Part shown: in pieces, positions 52,803 through 62,530 of the stretch
Layout: every line of letters starts with the position of its first letter
How positions within the stretch are numbered: the stretch's first letter is position 1
Assembly (NCBI GenBank): GCA_947465645.1
Contig: CANIBQ010000017.1
Location: 8,275 to 72,274, forward strand
Length of the DNA stretch: 64,000 nt
Source: Acidobacteriota bacterium
GTDB taxonomy: Bacteria > Acidobacteriota > Vicinamibacteria > Vicinamibacterales > UBA2999
Direction of reading: 5' to 3'
The notes under the pieces: generated by a model
The model's database searches: none
Told to the model about the DNA's origin: nothing
Seen by the model: the letters and a program-made list of their open reading frames with translations, nothing else
Position numbers and translations under genes: made by a program

Positions 52803-55610
52803 ATGTCAAGCGTCTGGCGACGAATGCGACCGCCGCCTCCGCGGATCCTTGCCGCAGGCCTCGTCCTCCTGCTCATGAATGCGGCCTACCTGGCGGTGCG
52901 AGCCGATCCGACGATCGCGTACTACGTACAGGTCGCCATCCACCCGCTTCTCGGGACCGTACTCGCGGTCGCCGGCGCGCGATACTTCCGCGCAACCTGG
53001 CGGACGACAGGCCTGCGCGCGGCCACGGGCGTGACGCTCGCCGCTGCCACGGCGCTCGGGATCGCGGTGCTCGCCGTCGGCGCCACACGGCCGTTCTACA
53101 GCCTCGTCAACGTCCACGTCGCCGTCTCCCTGATCGGGACGGCGTTGCTGCTCGCCGAAATCCTGCGCACGGCCCGCAACCGTGGGCCGCTTGTCAGGCG
53201 CCTGGTGCTGGCCGCGAGCGTCATTGCGTTCATCAGTGCCTGCGCGGCCGGAATCGAGAGAACCACGCGCGACGAGAGACGGGCCAGCCAGTTCAGGATT
53301 ACCAACCCCGAGATCGTGCCCGCCAGCATGGATGACGAAGGCGGTGGGCCGCGCAGCCCGTTTTTTCCATCATCCGCCGGGACCGGCGGCCGCGGCGCGA
53401 TTCCGGCCGGTTACTTCCTGACCAGCGAATCCTGCGGACGGTGCCATCGCGACATCTTCCAGCAGTGGAACTCGTCGATGCATCACTTTGCGTCGTTCAA
53501 CAATCAGTGGTACCGGAAGTCGATCGAGTACATGCAGGATGTCGTCGGGGTCAGGCCCTCGAAGTGGTGCGCGGGATGCCACGATCACGCGCTTCTCTTC
53601 AGCGGCCGTTTCGATCAGCCAATCAAGACGCAGGTCGACACGACGGAGGCGCAGGCTGGCTTGGGCTGCATCTCGTGCCATGCGATCAATGGGGTGCACG
53701 GCACGATGGGACAGGGAGGGTTCGAGATCGAGTACTTTCCGATCAGCGACATCGCGTCGAGCGACAATCCGCTGATTCGTACCCTGCATGACAAGCTGCT
53801 CGAGCTGGCGCCGCGGCCGCATCGCGAATCGTTTCTGAAGCCGTTCCATCGCGAGCAGGCGGCGGAGTTCTGCTCGTCCTGTCACAAGGTCCACCTGGAT
53901 CAGCCTGTCAACGCGTATCGGTGGCTGCGCGGGTTCAACGACTACGACAACTGGCAGGCGTCGGGCGTCTCCGGCCAGGGTGCCCGATCCTTCTATTACC
54001 CGGCGCAACCGCAGAACTGCGCCGACTGCCACATGCCGCGTGTGGCCTCGGATGACCCCGCCGCGCGGGACGGCAAAGTCCGGTCACACCGCTTTGCGGC
54101 CGCCAATACAGCCGTGCCTTTCGCCAACGGTGACCAGCAGCAGCTTCAGGCGGTGCACGATTTCCTGCGCGACGGCCAGGTCACAGTCGATATATTCGGC
54201 ATCGTGCGGACGGACGCTCCGGTGGAACAACTTTCTCCTCAGGGAGCGGGTGGCGACCCTGCGGTGGCGACCACGTTCGGCGTCGGAGAGGAGTCGTTCA
54301 CGGTCGGCCGGCGCGCGCCGGATGTGACGCTCCCCGCGAGCGTCACCGGACCGTTTGGCGCCACTCCCATGGTCGTCTCGCGGGGCGAGTCGGTCAGGCT
54401 CGAAGTGGTCGTGCGCACGCGGAAGGTCGGCCACTTCTTTCCGGGCGGCACGGTGGACGCGTTCGATGTCTGGGTGGACGTCGAGGCGCGCGACAACCAC
54501 GGGCGGATCCTGCTGCGCAGCGGCGGCCTGGAGCCCTCGGGCGCGGTGGATCCGGCGGCGCATCGGTATCGGAGCTTGCTGCTGGACGAACATGGCAACC
54601 CGATCAACAAGCGGAACGCGTGGGCCGCGCGATCGGTGGCCTACGTGCGCCTGATTCCGCCTGGCGCGGCCGATACCGTCCACTACAGGCTCGACATCCC
54701 CCCCGACTCCGGCGACACCATCACCGTGACCGCCCGTGTGAAGTACAGGAAGTTCGCCTGGTGGAATACGCAGTGGGCGTACGCGGGCGTCAGAGATCCC
54801 GCACAAACGGCGTTCGCGCTTGCCGCGGGACATGACGATGGTGGATGGGTATTCACAGGCGACACATCCGGCGTGTCGGGACGAACGAAGACCATTCCGG
54901 ATCCGCCGATTACTGAAATGGCGATCAACCAGGCGACGCTGGCGGTGCGCCCCGCGGGCACGGCGGTCGTCGACACGCCGGCCGCTCCGGGGCCCCTCCT
55001 GCGCGAACGGTGGAACGACTACGGGATTGGTCTTCTCCTGCAGGGCGACATTCGGGGCGCCGAAGCGGCATTCCTCCGCGTGGCCGAGATCGATCCCGCG
55101 TATGCCGACGCATGGGTCAACGTCGGCCGGGCCCGGGTGCAGGAAGGCGAGATGGCACGCGCCGAAGAGGTGCTGCGCAAGGCGCTGGCCCTGAGTCCCC
55201 GTCTGGCGAAGACGCACTTCTTCCTCGGCACGGCGCTGCGCTCGCTGGGCCGCTACGACGAGGCGCTCGCGCACCTGCGTGAAGCCGCGGCCCAGTACCC
55301 GGCTGACCGCGTCGTGCTCAACCAGATTGGCCGTGTCCTCTTTCTGATGCGCCGGTACAACGCCGCGATTGTGGAGTTCCGCAAGGTGCTGGCGATCGAC
55401 CCGGAGGACGTCCAGGCGCACTACAACCTGATGCTCAGCTACCAGGGCGTGGGCGACGCGGCGATGGCCGACAGGGAGCGCCGCCTGTACGAACGCTTCA
55501 AGGCCGACGAGGCGTCGCAGGCGATCACGGGCGATTACCGGCGCCTGAATCCCGACGACAACAACGAGCGGCAGCCGATTCACGAGCATCGAACGGCGGC
55601 GGCGCGGTGA
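52803..55610 (+). CDS. membrane-anchored pentahaem cytochrome c with TPR C-terminus
   Basis: 935 aa. Residues 1-150 contain about four membrane helices with His residues inside (AIHPLLGT, NVHVAVS). A periplasmic region follows with five CxxCH haem sites: CGRCH (Cys211), CAGCH (256), CISCH (289), CSSCH (357) and CADCH (406). A beta-rich domain of about 300 residues comes next (VRLEVVVRTRKVGHFFPGG), then TPR repeats from about residue 735 (AEAAFLRVAEIDPAYADAWV). It likely carries electrons across or along the inner membrane, with the TPR part as docking surface. It is the first gene of the overlapping three-gene operon with the two propeller proteins; the redox partner is not known. Confidence 0.85.
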   Translation: MSSVWRRMRPPPPRILAAGLVLLLMNAAYLAVRADPTIAYYVQVAIHPLLGTVLAVAGARYFRATWRTTGLRAATGVTLAAATALGIAVLAVGATRPFYSLVNVHVAVSLIGTALLLAEILRTARNRGPLVRRLVLAASVIAFISACAAGIERTTRDERRASQFRITNPEIVPASMDDEGGGPRSPFFPSSAGTGGRGAIPAGYFLTSESCGRCHRDIFQQWNSSMHHFASFNNQWYRKSIEYMQDVVGVRPSKWCAGCHDHALLFSGRFDQPIKTQVDTTEAQAGLGCISCHAINGVHGTMGQGGFEIEYFPISDIASSDNPLIRTLHDKLLELAPRPHRESFLKPFHREQAAEFCSSCHKVHLDQPVNAYRWLRGFNDYDNWQASGVSGQGARSFYYPAQPQNCADCHMPRVASDDPAARDGKVRSHRFAAANTAVPFANGDQQQLQAVHDFLRDGQVTVDIFGIVRTDAPVEQLSPQGAGGDPAVATTFGVGEESFTVGRRAPDVTLPASVTGPFGATPMVVSRGESVRLEVVVRTRKVGHFFPGGTVDAFDVWVDVEARDNHGRILLRSGGLEPSGAVDPAAHRYRSLLLDEHGNPINKRNAWAARSVAYVRLIPPGAADTVHYRLDIPPDSGDTITVTARVKYRKFAWWNTQWAYAGVRDPAQTAFALAAGHDDGGWVFTGDTSGVSGRTKTIPDPPITEMAINQATLAVRPAGTAVVDTPAAPGPLLRERWNDYGIGLLLQGDIRGAEAAFLRVAEIDPAYADAWVNVGRARVQEGEMARAEEVLRKALALSPRLAKTHFFLGTALRSLGRYDEALAHLREAAAQYPADRVVLNQIGRVLFLMRRYNAAIVEFRKVLAIDPEDVQAHYNLMLSYQGVGDAAMADRERRLYERFKADEASQAITGDYRRLNPDDNNERQPIHEHRTAAAR

Positions 55611-57268
55611 TGCGATCCGTGTTCGCGTGCGCGTGCCTGCTGGCCGCCGTCTCGCTCAGCGCGCAGACGGCGCCGGTGACCTTTACCGACGCGACCGCGG
55701 CCGCCGGCATCCGCTTTCGCCACACCAACGGCGCCTTCGGCAAGAAGTACCTGCCCGAAACGATGGGAGCCGGCGCCGCGTTCCTGGACGTCGATCGCGA
55801 CGGATGGCAGGACGTCTTCATCGTGAACTCGACGCGGTTTCCGGGACGGCCCGAAGCACCCGGATATCCGGCGCTGTTCCGCAACAACGGCAACGGCACC
55901 TTCACCGACGTCACGGCAGCCGCCGGCCTGCGCGTCGAGATGTACGGGATGGGAGTGTCAGCGGCCGACTACGACAATGACGGCCTGGTCGACCTGTACG
56001 TCACCGCGCTTGGCAAGAATCGCCTGTTCCGGAATCGCGGCGGCCTCCGGTTCACCGACGTGACCGACCGTGCGGGTGTCGGCGACACCGCCTTCTCGAC
56101 CAGCGCCGCCTGGTTCGACTACAACCGCGACGGCCGGCTGGACCTGTTTGTCGCCAATTACGTCGAGTGGTCGCCGGAGAAGGATCTGTTCTGCTCGCTC
56201 GACGGGACGTCCAAGTCCTACTGCACGCCCGAGTCGTACCGCGGCCACAGCTCCACCTTGTATCGCAATACCGGTAACGGCACCTTCGAGAATGTGACGC
56301 GTGCCGCGGGCATCGAAGACCGAGCAGGAAAGGCGCTCGGGGTCGCACTGATCGACCATGACAACGACGGCTGGCTCGACGTGGTCGTGGCGCACGACAC
56401 ACAGCCGAACCGGCTGTATCGCAACCTGCGCAACGGCCGGTTCACCGACGTCGGGCTGATGGCCGGCATTGCGTTCAACGAGGCGGGCGTCGCCCGCGCC
56501 GGCATGGGCATCGATGCCGCCGATTACGACGGCTCGGGACGCCAGAGCGTAGTGATCGGCAACTTCTCCAACGAAATGATGGCGCTCTACCGCAACGAGG
56601 GCAACGGTTTGTACATCGACGAGGCGCCGATCGGCGCGGTCGGCAAGGCGTCGCTGCTGACGCTGACCTTCGGCGCCTTTTTCTTCGACTACGACCTGGA
56701 CGGTCTGATGGACATTTTTGCCGCCAACGGCCATGTGGCGGACAACATCGAACGCGTGCAGCCAGCGGTGCGGTACGCGCAGCCGCCGCACCTGTTCCGG
56801 AATGCCGGGGCGGGACGCTTTGAAGAGGTGACGGGACGGATGGGGGCCGATATGAGGCGCCCGCTGGTCGCCCGCGGCGCCGCGTACGCGGACTACGATC
56901 GCGACGGCGACCTCGATGTGCTCGTCACGGCGAACAATGGCCCCGCCCGACTGCTTCGCAACGACGGCGGCAACCGTCAGCGCTGGATTCGCGTGCTGGT
57001 CGAAGGCACGCGGTCCAACCGCGACGGCATCGGCACGCGCGTCCAGGCGCTGGTGAATGGCAAGAGCGGCCCATGGGCCATGGTGAAAACCGGCTCCAGC
57101 TACTGCTCCCAGAGCGAGCTGCCCGTCACCCTCGGCCTCGGACGCGAGCAGCGGATCAGCGGGCTCCGCATCACGTGGCCCGACGGCCGCGTGGAAACGA
57201 TCGGTCCACTTGAATCCAACCGCATGGTGACGGTGACGGAGGGCCGCGGGGTGACCCGGACATGGTGA
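55610..57268 (+). CDS. CRTAC1-family exported beta-propeller protein (FG-GAP/VCBS plus ASPIC/UnbV)
   Basis: 552 aa from ATG 55610; a GTG three bases earlier is possible and both overlap the upstream stop. Signal peptide MRSVFACACLLAAVSLSAQ. Seven calcium-type loops mark the propeller blades: DVDRDGWQD, DYDNDGLVD, DYNRDGRLD, DHDNDGWLD, DYDGSGRQS, DYDLDGLMD and DYDRDGDLD. The C-terminal ASPIC/UnbV domain reads RWIRVLVEGTRSNRDGIGT through LRITWPDGRVETI. Probably a periplasmic or surface calcium-stabilised binding protein that works with the cytochrome encoded upstream; no enzymatic motif is seen. Confidence 0.87.
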   Translation: MRSVFACACLLAAVSLSAQTAPVTFTDATAAAGIRFRHTNGAFGKKYLPETMGAGAAFLDVDRDGWQDVFIVNSTRFPGRPEAPGYPALFRNNGNGTFTDVTAAAGLRVEMYGMGVSAADYDNDGLVDLYVTALGKNRLFRNRGGLRFTDVTDRAGVGDTAFSTSAAWFDYNRDGRLDLFVANYVEWSPEKDLFCSLDGTSKSYCTPESYRGHSSTLYRNTGNGTFENVTRAAGIEDRAGKALGVALIDHDNDGWLDVVVAHDTQPNRLYRNLRNGRFTDVGLMAGIAFNEAGVARAGMGIDAADYDGSGRQSVVIGNFSNEMMALYRNEGNGLYIDEAPIGAVGKASLLTLTFGAFFFDYDLDGLMDIFAANGHVADNIERVQPAVRYAQPPHLFRNAGAGRFEEVTGRMGADMRRPLVARGAAYADYDRDGDLDVLVTANNGPARLLRNDGGNRQRWIRVLVEGTRSNRDGIGTRVQALVNGKSGPWAMVKTGSSYCSQSELPVTLGLGREQRISGLRITWPDGRVETIGPLESNRMVTVTEGRGVTRTW

Positions 57269-60200
57269 GTCGCTCCCCGGCCGCATCGGCATGGATGCTC
57301 GCCGGCGTGCTTCTCGTATCGTGCGGCCGGACGCCGCCTGCAACGCCGGCGTCCGAGACCCGCGAGGCCGCGTACCGCGCCAACAACCGGGGTGTCGGCC
57401 TCCTGGAGCAGTTCGCGTTCGACCGCGCGATCCCCGCGTTCGAGGAGGCGCTTCGCATCGATCCGGCCGTCCGGCTCGCGCGCATCAATCTCGCCATCGC
57501 CTTGTTCTACGCACAGCGGACGAAAGAGGCGGCCACCGCGGCGCGGGCCGCGCAGGCCGACGACCCCGAGGCGCCGGAGCCAGCCTATCTCCTCGGATTG
57601 ATCGCGCGAGCTGATGGCCAGGTCGTCGAGGCGATTCGCCAGTTCGAGCGTGTGCTTCGCGTCGATCCGGACGATGCGGGCGCGCGCGTCAACCTGGCCA
57701 TGGCCATGCTCGACGATCGGCGCTACCAGGACGCCGCCGCCATGGCCGAAGCCGCCGCTGCGCTCGAGCCGTACAACGCAACGGCCGCGTATACCCGGGC
57801 GCAGGCGCTGACCCGCGGGGGCGATCGTGCGGCGGGCGCCCGCGCGCTCCAGCAATTCGAGCAGCTTCGAACAGCCCCCTACGCCGTCACCTATGCGCAG
57901 GGATACCTCCAGCAGGGACGCTACGCGGAAGCGGTCGCATCGACCGGGCTCGAGCCGGAGCTCGTGGCGTCGGGCGTTCCGGCGGTGGCCTTCGTCGACG
58001 CGACGGCCGCCTGGCTGGCCGCCCCGGCGTCGTTGCCGTCGATGCGGGCGACGGTGGCGCTGGCCGATCTCGACGCGGACGGCGATCTCGATCTCGTGAC
58101 GGGCGGTGCCTCAGTGCACATCTTTCGCAACGATCGCCCTCGGCTCATCGACGTCACCGCAACGGCGTTGGCGGTGCCGATCGCCAGCGTCGCCGGTATC
58201 GTGGCCGGCGACATGAACAACGACGGCCGGGCCGACCTGGTGGTGCTGTCGGCGGCCGGGACACATCTGCTGACGCAGGCGCCGGATGGCCGCTTCCCGA
58301 TGTCCCGCATCATCGACCGCTCCCCGGGTCCGGCGCGGTCCGCGGCGCTCGTGGACGCCGACCACGACGGCGACCTCGACGTGGTGATCGCCGGACGCAC
58401 GTTACGGCTCCTGCGGAACAACGGCAACGCGACATTCGTGGACGTCACCGCCACAGCCGCGCTGGGCGCAACCGGCGTCGTCGGCATCGCGACGACCGAC
58501 TTCGACAACCGCCGTGACATCGACATCCTGGCAGTGGTTCCAGGCCGTCCCTTGATGATGTTCCGGAACGTGCGCACGGGCGCATTCGAGGAGGTCGGGG
58601 CTGCAGCGGGCGTTCCCGCCGCGGCCGATTACACGGCGATGGCGATCGGCGACGTCAACAAGGACGGCTTCACCGACGTGCTGCTCGGGAGCAGCAACCA
58701 GCCGGCGGCGTGGATGCTGAGTCAGCGCGGTGGACGTTTCCGCACGGTCGAGGCGCCCGCCGGCACGCGCGGCATGAAAGCCGTGCAGGTGATCGACTAC
58801 GACAACGACGGCCTGCTCGATGTCTTCGCCTCTACCGCCGATGGACCGCGCCTGTTCCGCCAGGCTGGCAACGGGTGGCAGGAAGACACAGCGGCCGTTG
58901 CCGCCCTACGCGGCGCGGACCCCACCGGAGCGGCGGTCGCCACGCTGGCGGCGGCCGATCTCGACCTCGACGGCGACACCGACCTCGTGGCGGGGCTGGA
59001 AGGCGGAGGCGTCCGCGTATGGCGCAACGACGGCGGCAATGCCAACAGGTCGATGCAGGTAGCGCTCACCGGCCGGGCGTCCAATCGCGCTGGTGTCGGT
59101 GCGAAAGTCGAAGTGCGTTCAGGCCGCCTCTATCAGCGGATCGAGACCGCCGCCGCCACACCGCCCGTCGCCCCTGCGGATATCACGGTCGGCCTGAGCT
59201 GGAGGACCGGCGCGGACGCCGTTCGCGTGCTGTGGCCATCGGGAGTCCTGCAGACCGAATTCCCCGAAGCGGCGTCGCGCCTCAGCGTCACCGAGCTCGA
59301 TCGGACGCCGTCGTCGTGCCCGTATCTCTACACGTGGAATGGCGAACGATTCGAGTTCGTGACCGATTTCCTGGGTGGCGGCGAGATGGGGTACCTCGAA
59401 GCGGCGCCGAACCACCGCAACACTCCAGACCCGGATGAGTACGTGCGCATCACCGACACCCAGATGCGGGAACGCGACGGACGCTTCGAGCTGCGCGTGA
59501 CCAATGAGCTGGAGGAGACGCTCTTCCTCGATCACCTGGCGCTCGGTGTCATAGCGCACCCGTCGGACGTGGAGGTGTTTCCGGACGAAGGGATGCGGGC
59601 ACGACCGAACGCCTTCAGGACGTATACGGTGAGACACGCCCAGCCTCCCCGCAGCGTTCTCGACGACCACGGCCACGACGTGACCGCCAGCATATCCGCA
59701 CGCGATCGCCGCGTCGTCGACGACTTCGAACTCCTCGACCTCCGCGGCTACGCGCGCGAGCACGCGCTCGTCGTCGATCTCGCAGGCGCGCCGCCGCGCG
59801 GTTCCTCGGAGCGCACCACCGTTCTGCTGACCGGCTGGACCGACTACGCGTTTTCCACCCACAACGTGGCGGCCGGCCAACGTGGCCTGAGCCTGCTGCC
59901 GCCGACGCTGCAGGTCGAGACGTCGCCAGGTGCGTGGAAGACGGTGAATGCCGACGCAGGGATACCGGTAGGACGTCCCCAGACCGTCGTCCTCGACGTC
60001 ACCAGCTACGTGCCGCGCCGTGTGCGCATTCTCACGTCGATGCGCGTGTATTGGGACGAGGTGCTCGTGGGCACCGCGTCAACCGGCGTCGAGCCACCCG
60101 CCTGGGTGCCTCTTGGCGAGGCGGTCCTGGGGTGGCGCGGATTCTCGAAGGAACTCGACTACGCGCAGGTCACGCGAACGACCCCCTGGAAGCTGATGCC

Positions 60201-60552
60201 GGGCCGCTACACGCGAGAAGGCGACGTGCGAGAGCTCCTTGAAGCGTCCGACGACCGCTTCGTCATCTCGCGCCCGGGCGATGAGATCGTGCTGACGTTT
60301 GACGCATCCGCTCTGCCACCGCTCCCGCAAGGCATGCGCCGCACGTTTCTTCTCTACACGGTCGGGTACAGCAAAGAGATGGACCTGCATTCAGCCAGTC
60401 CAGACGTCGTGGCTCCGCTCCCGTTCCGCGCCATGACGGCGTACCCGTTCGCCTGGCCTGAGCGGTACCCCCACGAGGACGACGTGGCGGCGTTTCACAC
60501 GCGCGTCGTGCCCCGCGCGATTCCCTCGCTGGTGTCGGAGGCCACACGGTGA
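57262..60552 (+). CDS. lipoprotein with TPR, FG-GAP propeller and ASPIC/UnbV domains plus a long C-terminal extension
   Basis: 1096 aa; ATG overlaps the previous stop by seven bases. A lipobox LVSC (MLAGVLLVSCGRTPP) predicts a lipoprotein. TPR repeats follow (AYRANNRGVGLLEQFAFDRA, AIRQFERVLRVDPDDAGARV), then seven propeller loops (DLDADGDLD, DMNNDGRAD, DADHDGDLD, DFDNRRDID, DVNKDGFTD, DYDNDGLLD, DLDLDGDTD) and an ASPIC/UnbV domain (RVLWPSGVLQTEFPEAASR). The last ~400 residues (from CPYLYTWNGERFEFVTDFLG) are a separate beta-rich region I cannot assign. It is probably the surface partner of the pentahaem cytochrome. Function not known. Confidence 0.85.
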   Translation: MVSRSPAASAWMLAGVLLVSCGRTPPATPASETREAAYRANNRGVGLLEQFAFDRAIPAFEEALRIDPAVRLARINLAIALFYAQRTKEAATAARAAQADDPEAPEPAYLLGLIARADGQVVEAIRQFERVLRVDPDDAGARVNLAMAMLDDRRYQDAAAMAEAAAALEPYNATAAYTRAQALTRGGDRAAGARALQQFEQLRTAPYAVTYAQGYLQQGRYAEAVASTGLEPELVASGVPAVAFVDATAAWLAAPASLPSMRATVALADLDADGDLDLVTGGASVHIFRNDRPRLIDVTATALAVPIASVAGIVAGDMNNDGRADLVVLSAAGTHLLTQAPDGRFPMSRIIDRSPGPARSAALVDADHDGDLDVVIAGRTLRLLRNNGNATFVDVTATAALGATGVVGIATTDFDNRRDIDILAVVPGRPLMMFRNVRTGAFEEVGAAAGVPAAADYTAMAIGDVNKDGFTDVLLGSSNQPAAWMLSQRGGRFRTVEAPAGTRGMKAVQVIDYDNDGLLDVFASTADGPRLFRQAGNGWQEDTAAVAALRGADPTGAAVATLAAADLDLDGDTDLVAGLEGGGVRVWRNDGGNANRSMQVALTGRASNRAGVGAKVEVRSGRLYQRIETAAATPPVAPADITVGLSWRTGADAVRVLWPSGVLQTEFPEAASRLSVTELDRTPSSCPYLYTWNGERFEFVTDFLGGGEMGYLEAAPNHRNTPDPDEYVRITDTQMRERDGRFELRVTNELEETLFLDHLALGVIAHPSDVEVFPDEGMRARPNAFRTYTVRHAQPPRSVLDDHGHDVTASISARDRRVVDDFELLDLRGYAREHALVVDLAGAPPRGSSERTTVLLTGWTDYAFSTHNVAAGQRGLSLLPPTLQVETSPGAWKTVNADAGIPVGRPQTVVLDVTSYVPRRVRILTSMRVYWDEVLVGTASTGVEPPAWVPLGEAVLGWRGFSKELDYAQVTRTTPWKLMPGRYTREGDVRELLEASDDRFVISRPGDEIVLTFDASALPPLPQGMRRTFLLYTVGYSKEMDLHSASPDVVAPLPFRAMTAYPFAWPERYPHEDDVAAFHTRVVPRAIPSLVSEATR

Positions 60553-60696
60553 TGCCAGTCGCGCGCTTGGCGCGAGACCGGATGGTTGCGGAGGCGGAGG
60601 CCGAGCCCGAGCAGATGGCGATCAACGACCAGAATCACGCCACCGATCACCGCTCGCGTTCGGGCGGTCCTGCTCGACTGTGGCGGGTTGCGGCCG
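60553..60696. other. non-coding gap between convergent genes
   Basis: 144 bases between the lipoprotein and M28 peptidase stops. No hairpin with a T-run and no credible gene; short frames on both strands are low-complexity. Confidence 0.5.
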
Positions 60697-62010
60697 CTAC
60701 CGAACGGTCTTGATCGTCACATTCTCACGCGGCGGGTTGACGTACGCCGCGACGAGGCTTTCGTTGCCGTCCACGCCGACCGCCGACACGCCGAAGATGA
60801 AGTCGTCGATTGATACGTTCGGCAGCACGTACTCCGTGGCGTTACCAACGGCGACCGTCGTCTCCCAGTCATTCGGCCAGCCCGAACGCATGTAAATCCT
60901 GTACCCGGCGGCGCCGGCGGATGCCTGCCACTGCAGCCTGGCGTCGTACCCGGAGGGATCGCGCGTGAGCATCGGCGCGCCGCGGTCGGTCGTCACACCC
61001 GGCGAGGCCGGCGCGAGAGCGAGCGTGGCCACGCCCGCGACGTTGACGCGCGCGTTGCGCGCCAGGTACGGAAACGACACGCCGTCGACCGTGTCGTTCA
61101 CGGTGTGCTGCTTCGTGTAATTCTCGTTGGCTTCGGTCAACCGAACCGCCGTGAATCCGCGCTGGTTGAATGCGGTGTGGTCGCCGCCACGGCCGAACCG
61201 ATCGTACCGCGACACGAGTACGACGCGGTGGCCGGGCACGTAGCGTGCGGCCGTCTTCCGGATGTGCCGTGCGAGCTGCCGGGACGGCGAGTCCTCCGGG
61301 CCTTCCGAGAACACGCGAATCGTTTCGCCATCGACGATCCCCGTCCCTCCAGCGGCGCCGCCGACGATGTCGTTGTTGAACACGGCGTCGATGACGGCCT
61401 TCTCGGCCTTCGCCTTCTCCGAGTGGAGATGAGCACCGACCAGTCCCTGCTCCTCGCCCGCGAACGCCACGAACACGAGCGTCGCATCGAACTGCACGCC
61501 GCTCTGCCCGAAGACGCGCGCCAGCTCCATCGTCAGCGCCGTTCCGCTTCCGTCGTCATTCGCACCTGGCGCGGGGTTGTCGCCCTTGCTGTAGTCGAAC
61601 GCGGTGCCGATCCGGGCAACCGTGTCGTAGTGGCCGCTCACGTAGATCCTGCGCGCCGATCGCCCGGGCAGCACCGCCACGACGTTCCGGAGCTCGACCT
61701 CTCTGAGGATGCGCAAGCCCTGTGCGGCCACGCGGTAGGTATCGAAGCTCACCTGCAAACGGGGACTCGAGCCCTTGAGCTCGTCGAAGATCCACTGGCG
61801 CGCGGCCCCAATCCCCCGGCCGGCGGGGTCGGGGTTCGACATGAGGTTGCGGGTCTCGTACGACGCCAGCTTCTGCACGAGTGCGGTCAGCCGCTGTTCC
61901 GAGACTGAGGCGACGAGCGCGGTGATCCGCGGATCGATGTCGGACGGCTGCGCGAGCGCCGCTGCCGGAAGGAACCACAGGCACACCGCCGCCATGACGA
62001 TCGTTCGCAT
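60697..62010 (-). CDS. secreted M28-family zinc aminopeptidase with a fibronectin-III-like tail
   Basis: 437 aa, signal peptide ending AAALAQ. Co-catalytic zinc ligands of the family are all visible: His in YVSGHYDTVAR, Asp in GANDDGSGTAL, the Glu pair in FAGEEQGLVGAH, Asp in FNNDIVGG and His in KQHTVNDTVDG. The last ~95 residues (RLQWQASAGAAGYRIYMRSG, NATEYVLPNVSIDDFIFGVS) have the look of a fibronectin type III domain, often a substrate- or surface-binding module. It removes N-terminal residues from peptides in the periplasm or outside. Confidence 0.9.
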   Translation of the reverse strand: MRTIVMAAVCLWFLPAAALAQPSDIDPRITALVASVSEQRLTALVQKLASYETRNLMSNPDPAGRGIGAARQWIFDELKGSSPRLQVSFDTYRVAAQGLRILREVELRNVVAVLPGRSARRIYVSGHYDTVARIGTAFDYSKGDNPAPGANDDGSGTALTMELARVFGQSGVQFDATLVFVAFAGEEQGLVGAHLHSEKAKAEKAVIDAVFNNDIVGGAAGGTGIVDGETIRVFSEGPEDSPSRQLARHIRKTAARYVPGHRVVLVSRYDRFGRGGDHTAFNQRGFTAVRLTEANENYTKQHTVNDTVDGVSFPYLARNARVNVAGVATLALAPASPGVTTDRGAPMLTRDPSGYDARLQWQASAGAAGYRIYMRSGWPNDWETTVAVGNATEYVLPNVSIDDFIFGVSAVGVDGNESLVAAYVNPPRENVTIKTVR

Positions 62011-62080
62011 GCGGAAATGATACGCCGACGCCCCGGCAGCCGACGTCCTGGTAGCCGGAGGCCTTCAGGCCTCCGGTCGG

Positions 62081-62482
62081 TTACCGGACTCGGAGATGTT
62101 CGAGGTAGTCGCCGGAGGGGATGCGCTCGGCGCGACCGAGGGGGGCGTTGTAGAAGTACGCCCACGCATCGACGACCCGCCCGTCTTCGAGCGTGACCGG
62201 GGTGAGCGCCCGCGTATAGAGGCTACTGTCCGGTTCAGCGGCGCGGAAGCCTTCGAGCTGGTCGAGCGCCTGAAGCACGATCGTCGGGTGGGACATCTCG
62301 TACACCTCACCCCAGACGTGACTGTCTGAGGCGGGCACGGCGGCGGGATAGATGCCCAGGTCGAACAGGACGCCGGAGATGGCGCCGCGGCCCGTGTACG
62401 ACAAATCGTGGTCCACGCGTCTGCGGCAGGCCCTGTTGAAGGGCGTCATCAGCGTGCCGTAGAAGAAGACAAGTGCTGACAC
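62081..62482 (-). CDS. gamma-glutamylcyclotransferase-like (AIG2/GGCT) protein
   Basis: 133 aa. The substrate-loop motif is VFFYGTLMTPFNR, and the catalytic-Glu region is ALDQLEGFRAAEP; WAYFYNAPLGRAERIPSGDY is the usual C-terminal strand and helix. Family members release 5-oxoproline from gamma-glutamyl or epsilon-lysyl amines. Cytoplasmic and short but complete. It lies 48 bases downstream of the HD protein gene on the same strand. Confidence 0.85.
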   Translation of the reverse strand: MSALVFFYGTLMTPFNRACRRRVDHDLSYTGRGAISGVLFDLGIYPAAVPASDSHVWGEVYEMSHPTIVLQALDQLEGFRAAEPDSSLYTRALTPVTLEDGRVVDAWAYFYNAPLGRAERIPSGDYLEHLRVR

Positions 62483-62530
62483 CAGCGTTTCCTATGGCTA
62501 TTACGCCGGCGCCGCCAAGGGTGTTTACCA

